DNA from: Oscillospiraceae bacterium
GTDB taxonomy: Bacteria; Bacillota; Clostridia; Oscillospirales; Oscillospiraceae
DNA length: 64,000 nucleotides
Assembly: GCA_015067435.1 (NCBI GenBank)
Contig: SVMM01000018.1
Location: 1 to 64,000 of the forward strand
Direction: 5' to 3'
The notes beneath the pieces were generated by a model. That model was not told where the DNA came from and searched no databases. It saw only the letters and a list, made by a program, of their open reading frames with translations. The translations under genes and the position numbers were made by a program. Below are positions 26,741 through 33,870 of this stretch, piece by piece; position 1 is the first letter of the stretch; every line of letters starts with the position of its first letter.

Positions 26741-27481
26741 TCACCTGATCCCCGCGAGCGCGAGGAACTTTTTCTCGGACAGGATCTCGTGCGTGAGGAA
26801 TTGCCCGTCCCGGAACAGCGAGAAGTTCGTCACCGGCGAGGGCGCGTTCTGCGCCGCCTCGCGGCTGTCGATGTGGATGACCGTCAGCGGGACGCCGTGT
26901 TCCCCCGCCGCCGCGGCAAGCCGCGGCACCCAATAGTAGGTGAAGGGGCACTGGTCGGAGTAGTAGAGCGCGAAGCCGCTCTCCGTTACGCGCGGATGCT
27001 TCGCGCAGTCCCTGAAGCGCGGCGGCTCCTCTCCCTCGCGGAAGGGCAGATAGTAAAGCCGGATGCCGACGTCGGACTCGTCCGCGACCGCAAAGTCCTT
27101 GTATTTGAGATACTTGGGATCGGCGAGAAAGCCCTTCTTTTTCGCGGACGACAGGATGCAGAGGCCTCGCTTCCCCTGCTCCTTCGCGTCGCGGACGCAC
27201 TCATTCAGAAGATCGCTCGAATACCCGTGTCCCTTGAGCGAGCCGGACACCCACAGGCAGTTGATATGCATATACCCGTCCGCGTCCAGCGGCTGCCACG
27301 CGTTTTCGGCGGGGATGTACTCGATGAAGCACTTCCCGCGCTCCTCGCTGCGGTAGAAGACCAGCCCCTCGCGGAACCGCTCCCTGAGCCACTCCTTCTT
27401 CCGCTCGCTCTGCCTGTTCGACATGGCGCAGCAGATATGCTCGGCGTCGATGTTCTCCTCCGTGATCCGGATGTACCCCAT
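26741..27481 (-). CDS. GNAT N-acetyltransferase with YoaP-like C-terminal domain
   Basis: 246 residues from the ATG at 27481 (AGGGGAG upstream; an in-frame extension has no ribosome site). The N-terminal half has the GNAT fold with the acetyl-CoA loop region LKGHGYSSDLLNEC (about 85-100). The C-terminal half resembles the YoaP domain (ESGFALYYSDQCPFTYYWVP, then VPLTVIHIDSREAAQNAPSP), which has a thioredoxin-like look but a single Cys in DQCPF. The substrate is unknown. The gene is monocistronic with its own promoter and diverges from the PlsC-like gene. Confidence 0.85.
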   Translation of the reverse strand: MGYIRITEENIDAEHICCAMSNRQSERKKEWLRERFREGLVFYRSEERGKCFIEYIPAENAWQPLDADGYMHINCLWVSGSLKGHGYSSDLLNECVRDAKEQGKRGLCILSSAKKKGFLADPKYLKYKDFAVADESDVGIRLYYLPFREGEEPPRFRDCAKHPRVTESGFALYYSDQCPFTYYWVPRLAAAAGEHGVPLTVIHIDSREAAQNAPSPVTNFSLFRDGQFLTHEILSEKKFLALAGIR

Positions 27482-27515
27482 TTGTCGCGCTCCCCTTTCA
27501 TATACATCGGTGATA

Positions 27516-27544
27516 ATTATACCACGAGCCGGTTTTCCGCGCAA
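27516..27544 (-). promoter_or_regulatory. Promoter of the GNAT/YoaP gene
   Basis: TTGCGC (27539-27544), 17 bases, TATAAT (27516-27521) on the minus strand. The -10 is perfect and the -35 weak. Confidence 0.7.
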
Positions 27545-27551
27545 TCCGCTC

Positions 27552-27581
27552 TTGTCAAAGCCGCCTCCGGCGCGCTATGAT
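27552..27581 (+). promoter_or_regulatory. Promoter of the PlsC-like gene
   Basis: TTGTCA (27552-27557), 18 bases, TATGAT (27576-27581), about 60 bases before the start at 27642. Confidence 0.6.
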
Positions 27582-27641
27582 AGGGAAAGCGCCGGGCGTC
27601 GCGCCCCGCGCCATACCACGAAGCGCAAGAGGTCGACCGTT

Positions 27642-28928
27642 ATGAAGATCAAAACCAAAACGCTGTCCTACGACGAGGTCATGAAGCTGCCGCGCCCCGC
27701 GCACAAAAAGCCGATGCGCCCCGACCCCCTGCTGCGCGCCGCCGCGCGCGCCGCCGGCGCGGGCGACCTGAAGGACGTGAATTTCACCTACCGGACGGAG
27801 CGCATGGACGAGCTGGGCGAGGGCCCGTACCTCATTTTGATGAACCACTCCAGCTTCATCGATCTGGAGATCGCCGCCCACATCTTCCGCCGTGAGCCGT
27901 ACTGCATCGTCTGCACCTCCGACGGCTTCGTGGGCAAGGAGGGGCTGATGCGCCGCATCGGCTGCATCCCGACCAACAAGTTCGTCACCGACGTCTCGCT
28001 CATCGCCGACATGCGCTGCGCGCTCAGCGAGCGCAAGTGCAGCGTGCTGCTCTACCCGGAGGCGAGCTACAGCTTCGACGGGCGCGCGACGCCGCTGCCG
28101 CGGCGGCTCGGCGTCATGATCAAGCGGCTGGGCGTGCCGGTCGTCGGCGTGCTGACCGAGGGTGCGTTCGCGCGCGACCCGCTCTACAACTGCCTGCAAA
28201 AGCGCAAGGTCAACGTGTCCGCCACCGTGCGCGGGCTGCTGGCACAGTGGGAGGTGCGGGAGAAGCCCGTCGCCGATCTGGACGCCGCGCTCGACGAGAT
28301 GTTCAGCTTCGACAACTTCGCGTGGCAGGAGCGGAACCATATCGAGATCACGGAGCCGTTCCGCGCCGACGGACTGCACCGCATCCTCTACAAGTGCGCC
28401 CGCTGCGGCGCGGAGGGCGAGACCGAGGGCAAGGGCACGCGCTTTGTGTGCCGCCACTGCGGCAAGGAGTACGAGCTGGATACGCTGGGGCGGCTGCGCG
28501 CGCTCTCCGGCGAGACCGAGTTCCCCCACATCCCCGACTGGTACGCCTGGGAGCGCGCCGAGGTGCGCCGCGAGCTGGAGAGCGGGACCTACCGCCTCGA
28601 CACCGAGGTCGACATCGGGATGCTCGTCGATTTCAAGGCGATCTACATGGTCGGCTCCGGCAGGCTCGTTCACGATCTGAGCGGCTTCACGCTCACGGGC
28701 TGCGACGGGAAGCTCCATTTCGAGCGCCCCGCGAACCAGACTTACAGCCTCTACGCCGATTACTACTGGTACGAGCTGGGCGACGTGATCTGCATCGGCG
28801 ACACGGACGCGCAGTACTACTGCTTCCCCAGGGGAAACGTGCCCGTCGCCAAGGCGCGCCTCGCCACCGAGGAGCTTTACAAGCTCGTGCGGCACACGCG
28901 CAGGACGCCTGAAGCGGAAAAATTGTAA
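27642..28928 (+). CDS. PlsC-like acyltransferase with C-terminal zinc ribbon
   Basis: 428 residues from the ATG at 27642 (AGAGG upstream). The glycerolipid acyltransferase motif NHSSFID (HxxxxD) is near residue 67. The second conserved block YPEASYSFDG lies near 138 and corresponds to the phosphate-binding EGT-like motif. After residue 240 comes a four-cysteine ribbon (CARCG ... CRHCGKEYEL), then a domain of about 150 residues I do not recognise. This would transfer an acyl chain to a lysophosphatidic acid-like acceptor at the membrane face, but substrate and partner are unproven. It stands alone; the next gene has its own promoter. Confidence 0.82.
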   Translation: MKIKTKTLSYDEVMKLPRPAHKKPMRPDPLLRAAARAAGAGDLKDVNFTYRTERMDELGEGPYLILMNHSSFIDLEIAAHIFRREPYCIVCTSDGFVGKEGLMRRIGCIPTNKFVTDVSLIADMRCALSERKCSVLLYPEASYSFDGRATPLPRRLGVMIKRLGVPVVGVLTEGAFARDPLYNCLQKRKVNVSATVRGLLAQWEVREKPVADLDAALDEMFSFDNFAWQERNHIEITEPFRADGLHRILYKCARCGAEGETEGKGTRFVCRHCGKEYELDTLGRLRALSGETEFPHIPDWYAWERAEVRRELESGTYRLDTEVDIGMLVDFKAIYMVGSGRLVHDLSGFTLTGCDGKLHFERPANQTYSLYADYYWYELGDVICIGDTDAQYYCFPRGNVPVAKARLATEELYKLVRHTRRTPEAEKL

Positions 28929-28944
28929 ACAATTTGCGAATCGC

Positions 28945-28973
28945 TTGCAAAATCGCCTCACGCGGGATACAAT
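28945..28973 (+). promoter_or_regulatory. Sigma-A promoter of the COG0523 operon
   Basis: TTGCAA (28945-28950), 17 bases, TACAAT (28968-28973), about 42 bases before the start codon at 29015. No clear Zur-type palindrome was seen around it. Confidence 0.75.
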
Positions 28974-29014
28974 ACGGAAGCAATCACCCAATCTTGACAA
29001 AGGAAGCGAAAAAA

Positions 29015-30142
29015 ATGGCAAAAATCGACATTATCTCCGGGTTTTTGGGCGCGGGCAAGACCACGCTCATCAAAAAGCTGCTGGAGGAGGCGTACAAGGG
29101 CGAGAAGATCGTTCTGATTGAGAATGAGTTCGGCGAGATCAGCATCGACGGCGGCTTTTTGCAGGGCACCGGCGTGCAGATCAGCGAGATGTCGTCCGGC
29201 TGCATCTGCTGCTCGCTCGTCGGCGACTTCGGCGAGGCGCTGCGCGACGTGCAGGCGAAGTACCAGCCCGACCGCATCGTCATCGAGCCGAGCGGCGTCG
29301 GCAAGCTCAGCGACGTCATCCGCGCGGTGGAGGATGTGGCGAAGGACGACAGGGACATCGTCCTCAACAGCTTCATCACCGTCGCCGACGCGAGCAAGTG
29401 CAAGGTCTACATGAAGAACTTCGGCGAGTTCTTCAACAACCAGGTCGAGCACGCGGGCTGCATCATCCTCTCCCGCACGGGCAAGCTCAGCGAGGAGAAG
29501 ATCGCCGCCGCCGTGGCGCTGCTGCGCGAGCACAACGCGACCGCGACCATCATCACCACGCCGTGGGAGCAGCTCGACGGCAAGCAGATCCTCGCGTCCA
29601 TGGAGCGCACCAGCGCGGACTTCATCCACGAGCTCGCCGAGATCATGGAGCATGAGCACGAGGAGGAGTGCGACGACCCCGAATGCGAGTGCCACCACCA
29701 TCACCACCACGACCACGATGACGAGGACGGGCACGAGCATCACCATCATCATCACGACCACGACGACGATGACGACGAGCATGAGCATCATCACCACCAT
29801 CACGATCACGACGACGATGACGACGGCCACGAGCACCACCATCATCACCATCACCACGGCCACGACGCCGACGAGGTGTTCACCTCGTGGGGCGTGGAGA
29901 CGCCCAAGACGTTCCCCGCGAGCGAGATCGAGCGCATCCTCACGGCGCTGGATTCCGGCGAGTACGGCAAGATCGTGCGCGCCAAGGGCATCGTGAACGG
30001 CGGCGACGGCAAGTGGCTGCACTTCGACTACGTGCCCGAGGAGCACGAGGTGCGCGAGGGAAGCGCCGACGTGACGGGCAGGCTCTGCGTCATCGGCGGC
30101 GAGCTGAAGGAAGATAAGCTCAAAGAGCTGTTCGGGGTGTAA
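29015..30142 (+). CDS. COG0523 (CobW/ZNG1-like) metal GTPase with long His/Asp linker
   Basis: 375 residues from the ATG at 29015 (AGGAAG upstream). Walker A is GFLGAGKTT at 9-17, and the family metal motif is CICC at 63-66. The CobW C-terminal domain occupies about 290-375 (AKGIVNGGDGKWLHFDYVP). Between them, about 211-287, is a remarkable His/Asp/Glu stretch with four hexa- to octa-histidine runs and acidic spacers, preceded by CDDPECEC. Such proteins bind Zn, Co or Ni and deliver metal to client enzymes using GTP hydrolysis. The linker could also store metal. It is followed at six bases by a second GTPase, so they are co-expressed. Confidence 0.92.
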   Translation: MAKIDIISGFLGAGKTTLIKKLLEEAYKGEKIVLIENEFGEISIDGGFLQGTGVQISEMSSGCICCSLVGDFGEALRDVQAKYQPDRIVIEPSGVGKLSDVIRAVEDVAKDDRDIVLNSFITVADASKCKVYMKNFGEFFNNQVEHAGCIILSRTGKLSEEKIAAAVALLREHNATATIITTPWEQLDGKQILASMERTSADFIHELAEIMEHEHEEECDDPECECHHHHHHDHDDEDGHEHHHHHHDHDDDDDEHEHHHHHHDHDDDDDGHEHHHHHHHHGHDADEVFTSWGVETPKTFPASEIERILTALDSGEYGKIVRAKGIVNGGDGKWLHFDYVPEEHEVREGSADVTGRLCVIGGELKEDKLKELFGV

Positions 30143-30148
30143 GGGCGT

Positions 30149-31072
30149 ATGGATATCCCCGTATACGTGGTCGCCGGTTTTCTGGACGGCGGCAAGACCG
30201 ATTTCATCAACGGCATCTTGCAGGACGGCTTCGCCCAGAAGGACAGGACGCTGCTGATCTGCTGCGAGGAGGGCGACGAGGAGTACGACAAAAACGCCCT
30301 CAAAAACGTCGAGGTCGTCACCCTTGACGATGAGGAGCAATTCACGAAGGACGAGCTCCGCGCGCTGGAGAAGAAGCACCGCCCGCGTCAGGTGCTGATC
30401 GAATACAACGGCATGTGGCCGTTCGAGCGGCTCAACGAGCTGCCCGCGAACTGGATTTTGTATCAGATCATGACCTTCATCCACGCGCCGAGCTTCGAGG
30501 TCATGTCGCGCAACATGGGCCAGCTGATGATGGAAAAGATCATGAACGCGGACATGCTGGTCTTCAACCGCGCGACGCCGGAGGTCGCCGCCGCGCTTCG
30601 TAAACGCAACCTTCGCATGGTAAACCGCCGCGCCGACATGTACATTGAGTATGAGGACGGCAACAGCGAGAACTATCTCACCGGCGACGAGTGCCCCTTT
30701 GACATGACGCAGGACCCCGTCGAGATCCCCGACGAGGACTTCGGCGTGTGGTACGTCGACGCCATGGACCATCCCGAGCACTACGACGGCAAGCGCCTGC
30801 GCATGAAGGCGATCATGTGCCACTCGAAGAAGTACCCCGGCACCTATGTCCCCGGCCGCTTCGCCATGGTGTGCTGCGCGAACGACACGCAGTTCCTCGG
30901 CGTCGTCGCCCGCGGCGACGCGCTGGGCAAGTACAAGAACCGCGACTGGATCGAGATCACGGCAACGTGCAAAAAGGAGTTCTTCGAGGCGTATCAGGGC
31001 GACGGCCCCGTGCTCTATGTGGAGTCGGTCACCCCCTGCGACGCGCCGAAGGAAGAGGTCGTCACATTCTGA
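30149..31072 (+). CDS. Divergent COG0523-like GTPase with YcgQ/DUF1980-like C-terminal domain
   Basis: 307 residues. The P-loop is VAGFLDGGKTD (8-17), with Asp replacing the usual second Thr. The CxCC metal motif of the family is missing at the expected place. The N-terminal half is a shortened G domain. The last ~110 residues (GKRLRMKAIMCHS ... RFAMVCCANDTQFLGVV ... WIEITATC) resemble the OB-like domain of YcgQ/TIGR03943 proteins, which accompany YcgR-type permeases and zinc-responsive GTPases. This suggests a partner that senses or hands over metal at the membrane; that is inference. The gene starts six bases after the His-rich GTPase and ends just before the S66 peptidase. Confidence 0.8.
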   Translation: MDIPVYVVAGFLDGGKTDFINGILQDGFAQKDRTLLICCEEGDEEYDKNALKNVEVVTLDDEEQFTKDELRALEKKHRPRQVLIEYNGMWPFERLNELPANWILYQIMTFIHAPSFEVMSRNMGQLMMEKIMNADMLVFNRATPEVAAALRKRNLRMVNRRADMYIEYEDGNSENYLTGDECPFDMTQDPVEIPDEDFGVWYVDAMDHPEHYDGKRLRMKAIMCHSKKYPGTYVPGRFAMVCCANDTQFLGVVARGDALGKYKNRDWIEITATCKKEFFEAYQGDGPVLYVESVTPCDAPKEEVVTF

Positions 31073-31085
31073 GGAGGAAACGCAG

Positions 31086-32114
31086 ATGATTAAAACGGTC
31101 GGCATCGTCAGCCTCTCCAGCGGCGTGCTGGGCGAGGATTTCGTGAAGCACGAGCTGGACATCGGGCTGCGCAGGCTGGAGGAATACGGCCTGACGGTCC
31201 GGATGATGCCCCACGCGCTCAAGGGGCTCGCCTATGTGAAGGAGCACCCGGAGGAGCGGGCGGCGGACCTGCTGGAGGCGCTGCGCGATCCGGAGATCGA
31301 CATGATCCTCTGCGCCATCGGCGGGGACGACACCTATCGCCTGCTGCCGTACCTGTTCGACCATGACGAGCTGAAAAACGCGGTCTCCGGCAAGGTCTTC
31401 CTCGGCTTTTCCGACACGACGGTCAACCATTTCATGCTCCGCAAGGCCGGAATGAAGACCTTTTACGGGCAGAGCTTCCTGCCGGACGTGTGCGAGCTCG
31501 CGCCGGAGATGCTGCCCTACACGAAGACGTACTTCGAGGAGCTGCTCCGCACGGGCGGCATCCGGGCGGTCACGCCCAGCGGCACGTGGTACGAGGAGCG
31601 CAAGAATTTCGGCGTCGATCAGATCGGCACGATGCCGGTCGCGCACGAGAACCGCGGCTTCGAGCTGCTGCAAGGGAGCCCTGTCTTTTCGGGCGAAATT
31701 CTCGGCGGCTGCATCGACACGCTCTACGACTTCTTTTATCCCGAGCGCTACGCGGATATGCCGGCGCTCTGCGCGCGCTACGGCCTGTTCCCGTCCGCGG
31801 AGGAATGGCGCGGGAAGATATTGCTGCTGGAATCCAGCGAGGAGCGGATGCCGCCGGAGAAGTACCGCCGCGCGCTGGAGGCGCTGAAGGGCGCGGGCGT
31901 GTTCGGCGCCGTGTCCGGCGTGCTGGTCGGCAAGCCCATCGACGGGGCGTACGAGCGCGAGTACCGGCAGCTGCTCCCGGAGGTCATCGACGACCCCGCG
32001 CTGCCCGTTCTGTGCAACCTCAGCATCGGGCACGCCGCGCCGCGCTGCATCCTGCCGTTCGGCGTTCCGGCGCAGGTCGACGCGAACGCGCAGATCATCC
32101 GGTTTGCGGAATAA
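31086..32114 (+). CDS. S66-family LD-carboxypeptidase (LdcA/MccF-like)
   Basis: 342 residues from the ATG at 31086 (GAGGAGGAAA upstream). The nucleophile elbow is GFSDTT in KVFLGFSDTTVNHF (Ser near residue 101). The conserved IGGDDTYRLLPYL lies before it, Glu in ILLLESSEE, and His in LSIGHAAPRCILPFG. Family members cut the L-Lys/mDAP-D-Ala bond of murein tetrapeptides (LdcA) or detoxify microcin C-type peptides (MccF). The GGDDTYRLL variant is closer to MccF-like members than to LdcA. There is no signal peptide, so action is cytoplasmic. It closes the metal-GTPase operon, ahead of a strong terminator; the functional link to metal handling is unclear. Confidence 0.88.
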   Translation: MIKTVGIVSLSSGVLGEDFVKHELDIGLRRLEEYGLTVRMMPHALKGLAYVKEHPEERAADLLEALRDPEIDMILCAIGGDDTYRLLPYLFDHDELKNAVSGKVFLGFSDTTVNHFMLRKAGMKTFYGQSFLPDVCELAPEMLPYTKTYFEELLRTGGIRAVTPSGTWYEERKNFGVDQIGTMPVAHENRGFELLQGSPVFSGEILGGCIDTLYDFFYPERYADMPALCARYGLFPSAEEWRGKILLLESSEERMPPEKYRRALEALKGAGVFGAVSGVLVGKPIDGAYEREYRQLLPEVIDDPALPVLCNLSIGHAAPRCILPFGVPAQVDANAQIIRFAE

Positions 32115-32128
32115 CGCAATAATATACG

Positions 32129-32159
32129 CGGGGGTGCGGTTCGATGAACCGCACCCCCG
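32129..32159 (+). terminator. Terminator of the GTPase/carboxypeptidase operon
   Basis: 14-bp perfect stem CGGGGGTGCGGTTC / GAACCGCACCCCCG with loop GAT, followed by TTGTTT. It also lies at the 3' end of the convergent gene at 32164. Confidence 0.9.
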
Positions 32160-32163
32160 TTGT

Positions 32164-33216
32164 TTATGGATCCGACTCCGCCAGCGCCGCGTCGAACGCC
32201 GCGAGGCGGCGCGCCTCGTCGTAGCCGAAATACCGCTCGACCGTGACGCCCTCCGCCGTCTCCCCCGTGACGGAGAAGCCGTATTCCGCCGCGCGGCGGA
32301 GTCCGGGGGCGTTTGCGCGCGGGATCGTGCCGCGCAGCGTGTCGCAGCCGAGCGATCGCGCGCAGGAAACCGCCTGCCCCACGAGCCGGATGCCGAGGTT
32401 TTGGCCCCGCAGCGCCTCGTCGAGCCGAAGCTCCGTCAGAGCCGCGACGTTTTCCGCGATCCGCCCGACGCGCACCGCGCCGACGCGCTCGTCGTCCCGC
32501 AGCACATCGAAGCGCCCCTTCACGTGCTTATCCGGTGCAAACCACACGCCGTCCTCGATGCCGCCCTTCGTCTTCGTCCACGCCTGCCGCGCCACCGTCG
32601 TCAGCTCCTCCGGCAGGTGCGAGGCGTCGTCGCGGAAGATCACGCGGATGTCGCCGCCCTCCGCCTCCAGCCGCGTCACCGCCGTGTTCTCCGCGTGCCC
32701 GGTCTTGTCGATCTCCGCAAGCGAGAGGCCTTGCAGCGTGCCGACCAGCGTCCGCAGCGCCATGCCGTGCGAAAAAACCGCCACCGTCTCGTTTGGGTGC
32801 GCCGCGACGATTTCGCGCAGCGCGCGGAGCATCCGGTCGCGGACGTCCTCGATCCGCTCCCCGCCCGGCACGCTCCAGCGCGTCAGCTCGGTGTTGAACG
32901 CCAGCAGCCGCTCGCGGTCGAATTTTGCCAACCACGTCCACGTCCGGTCCTCCCACTCGCCCACGCCGACCTCGCGCAGCTTCGGCGAGATGCGCAGCGG
33001 CAGGCCGTGCGTGCGCGTGACCGCGAGTGCGGTGGTCTGCGTGCGGGTGAGGTCGCTGGAATACGCGGCGTCGAAATGTACGTTTTCCATGCGCTTCGCC
33101 AGCGCCGCGATCTGCCGGTAGCCGCGGTCGGTGATAACGGAATCATAGTGCCCGTGCGCGCGGCGATAGAGGTTGCCCTCCGCCTCGGCATGGCGGATGA
33201 GGTAGACGACGGTCAT
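32164..33216 (-). CDS. Histidine-phosphatase/GNAT acetyltransferase fusion
   Basis: 350 residues. The start at 33216 is preferred (AAGGATGG about ten bases upstream) over an ATG four codons earlier that abuts the ribosome site. The N-terminal half is a phosphoglycerate-mutase-like phosphatase: RHG-type motif LIRHAEAEGN with nucleophile His near residue 8, YSSDLTRTQTT, and the second His in AVFSHGMALR. The C-terminal half (about 210-350) looks like a GNAT domain (RLDEALRGQNLGIRLVGQAV, then ANAPGLRRAAEYGF). The fusion could act on a phosphorylated then acetylated small molecule or be two unrelated repair activities. No operon partner: the neighbours are convergent or divergent. Confidence 0.85.
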   Translation of the reverse strand: MTVVYLIRHAEAEGNLYRRAHGHYDSVITDRGYRQIAALAKRMENVHFDAAYSSDLTRTQTTALAVTRTHGLPLRISPKLREVGVGEWEDRTWTWLAKFDRERLLAFNTELTRWSVPGGERIEDVRDRMLRALREIVAAHPNETVAVFSHGMALRTLVGTLQGLSLAEIDKTGHAENTAVTRLEAEGGDIRVIFRDDASHLPEELTTVARQAWTKTKGGIEDGVWFAPDKHVKGRFDVLRDDERVGAVRVGRIAENVAALTELRLDEALRGQNLGIRLVGQAVSCARSLGCDTLRGTIPRANAPGLRRAAEYGFSVTGETAEGVTVERYFGYDEARRLAAFDAALAESDP

Positions 33217-33352
33217 GGGGCGATCCATCCTTTCCGAATTTCATGGCTTGTAATATTATATGAAATCTGCCGCGTTTTGGCAATCGCCGCGCCGCATGTT
33301 TTTTGCCCGCGGCGGAAATACTGCCTTCGTGCGCAAAGGAGTGTGATCGAAG

Positions 33353-33529
33353 ATGAAAACGGCCGCCTTTTTACGCGGTATGGGCGCCGGCGCGGTCGCC
33401 GGGGCGGTGTTGGGCGCGTGGGCAGCATCCGGGCGCGGCGCGATGAAAACCGGCGTGGGCCGCGCCATGCAGCGGGTCGGCAGCGCCATGGACGTCGCCT
33501 GGTACGACTTCAAGCACGCGATGCAATAA
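33353..33529 (+). CDS. 58-residue Gly/Ala-rich small protein
   Basis: ATG at 33353, AAAGGAG nine bases upstream, TAA at 33527. A hydrophobic, glycine-rich helix (FLRGMGAGAVAGAVLGAWAA, about 6-25) is followed by a basic amphipathic part and a C-terminal AWYDFKHAMQ. Its composition resembles YtxH-like or small single-pass envelope proteins. A terminator follows immediately, so it is a free-standing transcription unit. Function unknown. Confidence 0.7.
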   Translation: MKTAAFLRGMGAGAVAGAVLGAWAASGRGAMKTGVGRAMQRVGSAMDVAWYDFKHAMQ

Positions 33530-33534
33530 GCGAG

Positions 33535-33556
33535 GGGGAGCGCAGCCGCGCTCCCC
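33535..33556 (+). terminator. Terminator of the 58-residue protein gene
   Basis: 9-bp stem GGGGAGCGC / GCGCTCCCC, loop AGCC, followed by TTT. It starts six bases after the stop codon. Confidence 0.8.
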
Positions 33557-33615
33557 TTTCGCGGCAATTTGTGCAGGATTTCGGAAAAAATGTGCCGGAT
33601 TCCGGAAAATAATGC

Positions 33616-33644
33616 TTGACTTCACACAAGCCATCGCATATAAT
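33616..33644 (+). promoter_or_regulatory. Promoter of tRNA-Ser
   Basis: TTGACT (33616-33621), 17 bases, TATAAT (33639-33644), 25 bases before the tRNA. Near-perfect sigma-A promoter. Confidence 0.85.
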
Positions 33645-33669
33645 AACCGATGCTGTTGAGCACGGATAC

Positions 33670-33761
33670 GCAGTGGTATCGAAGTGGTCATAACGAGCAC
33701 GACTGGAAATCGTGTGAGGGACAAAATCTCTCCGAGGGTTCGAATCCCTCCCACTGCGCCA
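33670..33761 (+). tRNA. tRNA-Ser(GGA), insertion target of the CRESS-type element
   Basis: Acceptor GCAGTGG (33670-33676) pairs with CCACTGC, followed by G and encoded CCA. The D-stem is TCG/CGA. The anticodon stem-loop is CACGA-CTGGAAA-TCGTG, anticodon GGA. There is a class II long variable arm and T-arm GAGGGTTCGAATCCCTC. From 33703 onward the sequence belongs to the repeat shared with 37344-37501. The 3' part of this functional gene is therefore supplied by the element, and the chromosomal original sits at the far end. Confidence 0.95.
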
Positions 33762-33860
33762 TGAAAATCCCCGAAACCAAAGGGTTTCGGGGATTTTTGC
33801 ATCTGTTCGGAAAGGCGCTCGAAACGCGGTCAAATCGGCGGCTGTTCTACCATTTGTTCT
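33703..33860 (+). repeat. Left copy of the 158-bp attachment-region repeat
   Basis: Matches 37344-37501 at 157 of 158 positions (single C/T difference in AAAGG[C/T]GCTC). It covers the tRNA-Ser 3' part from the anticodon loop, the terminator hairpin and about 60 bases beyond. Confidence 0.92.
33764..33797 (+). terminator. Terminator of tRNA-Ser (duplicated at the far end of the element)
   Basis: 15-bp perfect stem AAAATCCCCGAAACC / GGTTTCGGGGATTTT with loop AAAG. An identical copy sits at about 37405-37438 as part of the 158-bp repeat. It can act in both directions and would also end integrase transcription. Confidence 0.85.
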
Positions 33861-33865
33861 GCCAT
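33844..33865 (+). promoter_or_regulatory. Direct repeat near left end, candidate integrase arm site
   Basis: GTTCTACCAT (33844-33853), two bases, GTTCTGCCAT (33856-33865). The same 12-bp-period pair occurs at 37234-37255 and 37485-37506. Tn916-type integrases use short direct repeats near element ends as arm sites. Confidence 0.6.
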
Positions 33866-33870
33866 AGCTG

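Noticed and set aside
29645-29876. Short repeated DNA units (CACCAC, GACGAC) that might look like a CRISPR or satellite array
   Set aside because: The repeats encode the His/Asp-rich linker of the GTPase in frame. Spacing is irregular and no unique spacers exist.
28958-31222. 754-codon minus-strand frame opposite the two metal GTPase genes
   Set aside because: It is the antisense of the His/Asp-coding repeats (runs of Val/Met) and has no support; the plus-strand genes carry P-loops and CxCC.
31086-32114. Assignment as microcin C immunity protein MccF
   Set aside because: S66 motifs fit both LdcA and MccF types and no microcin genes are nearby, so only the family-level call is kept.
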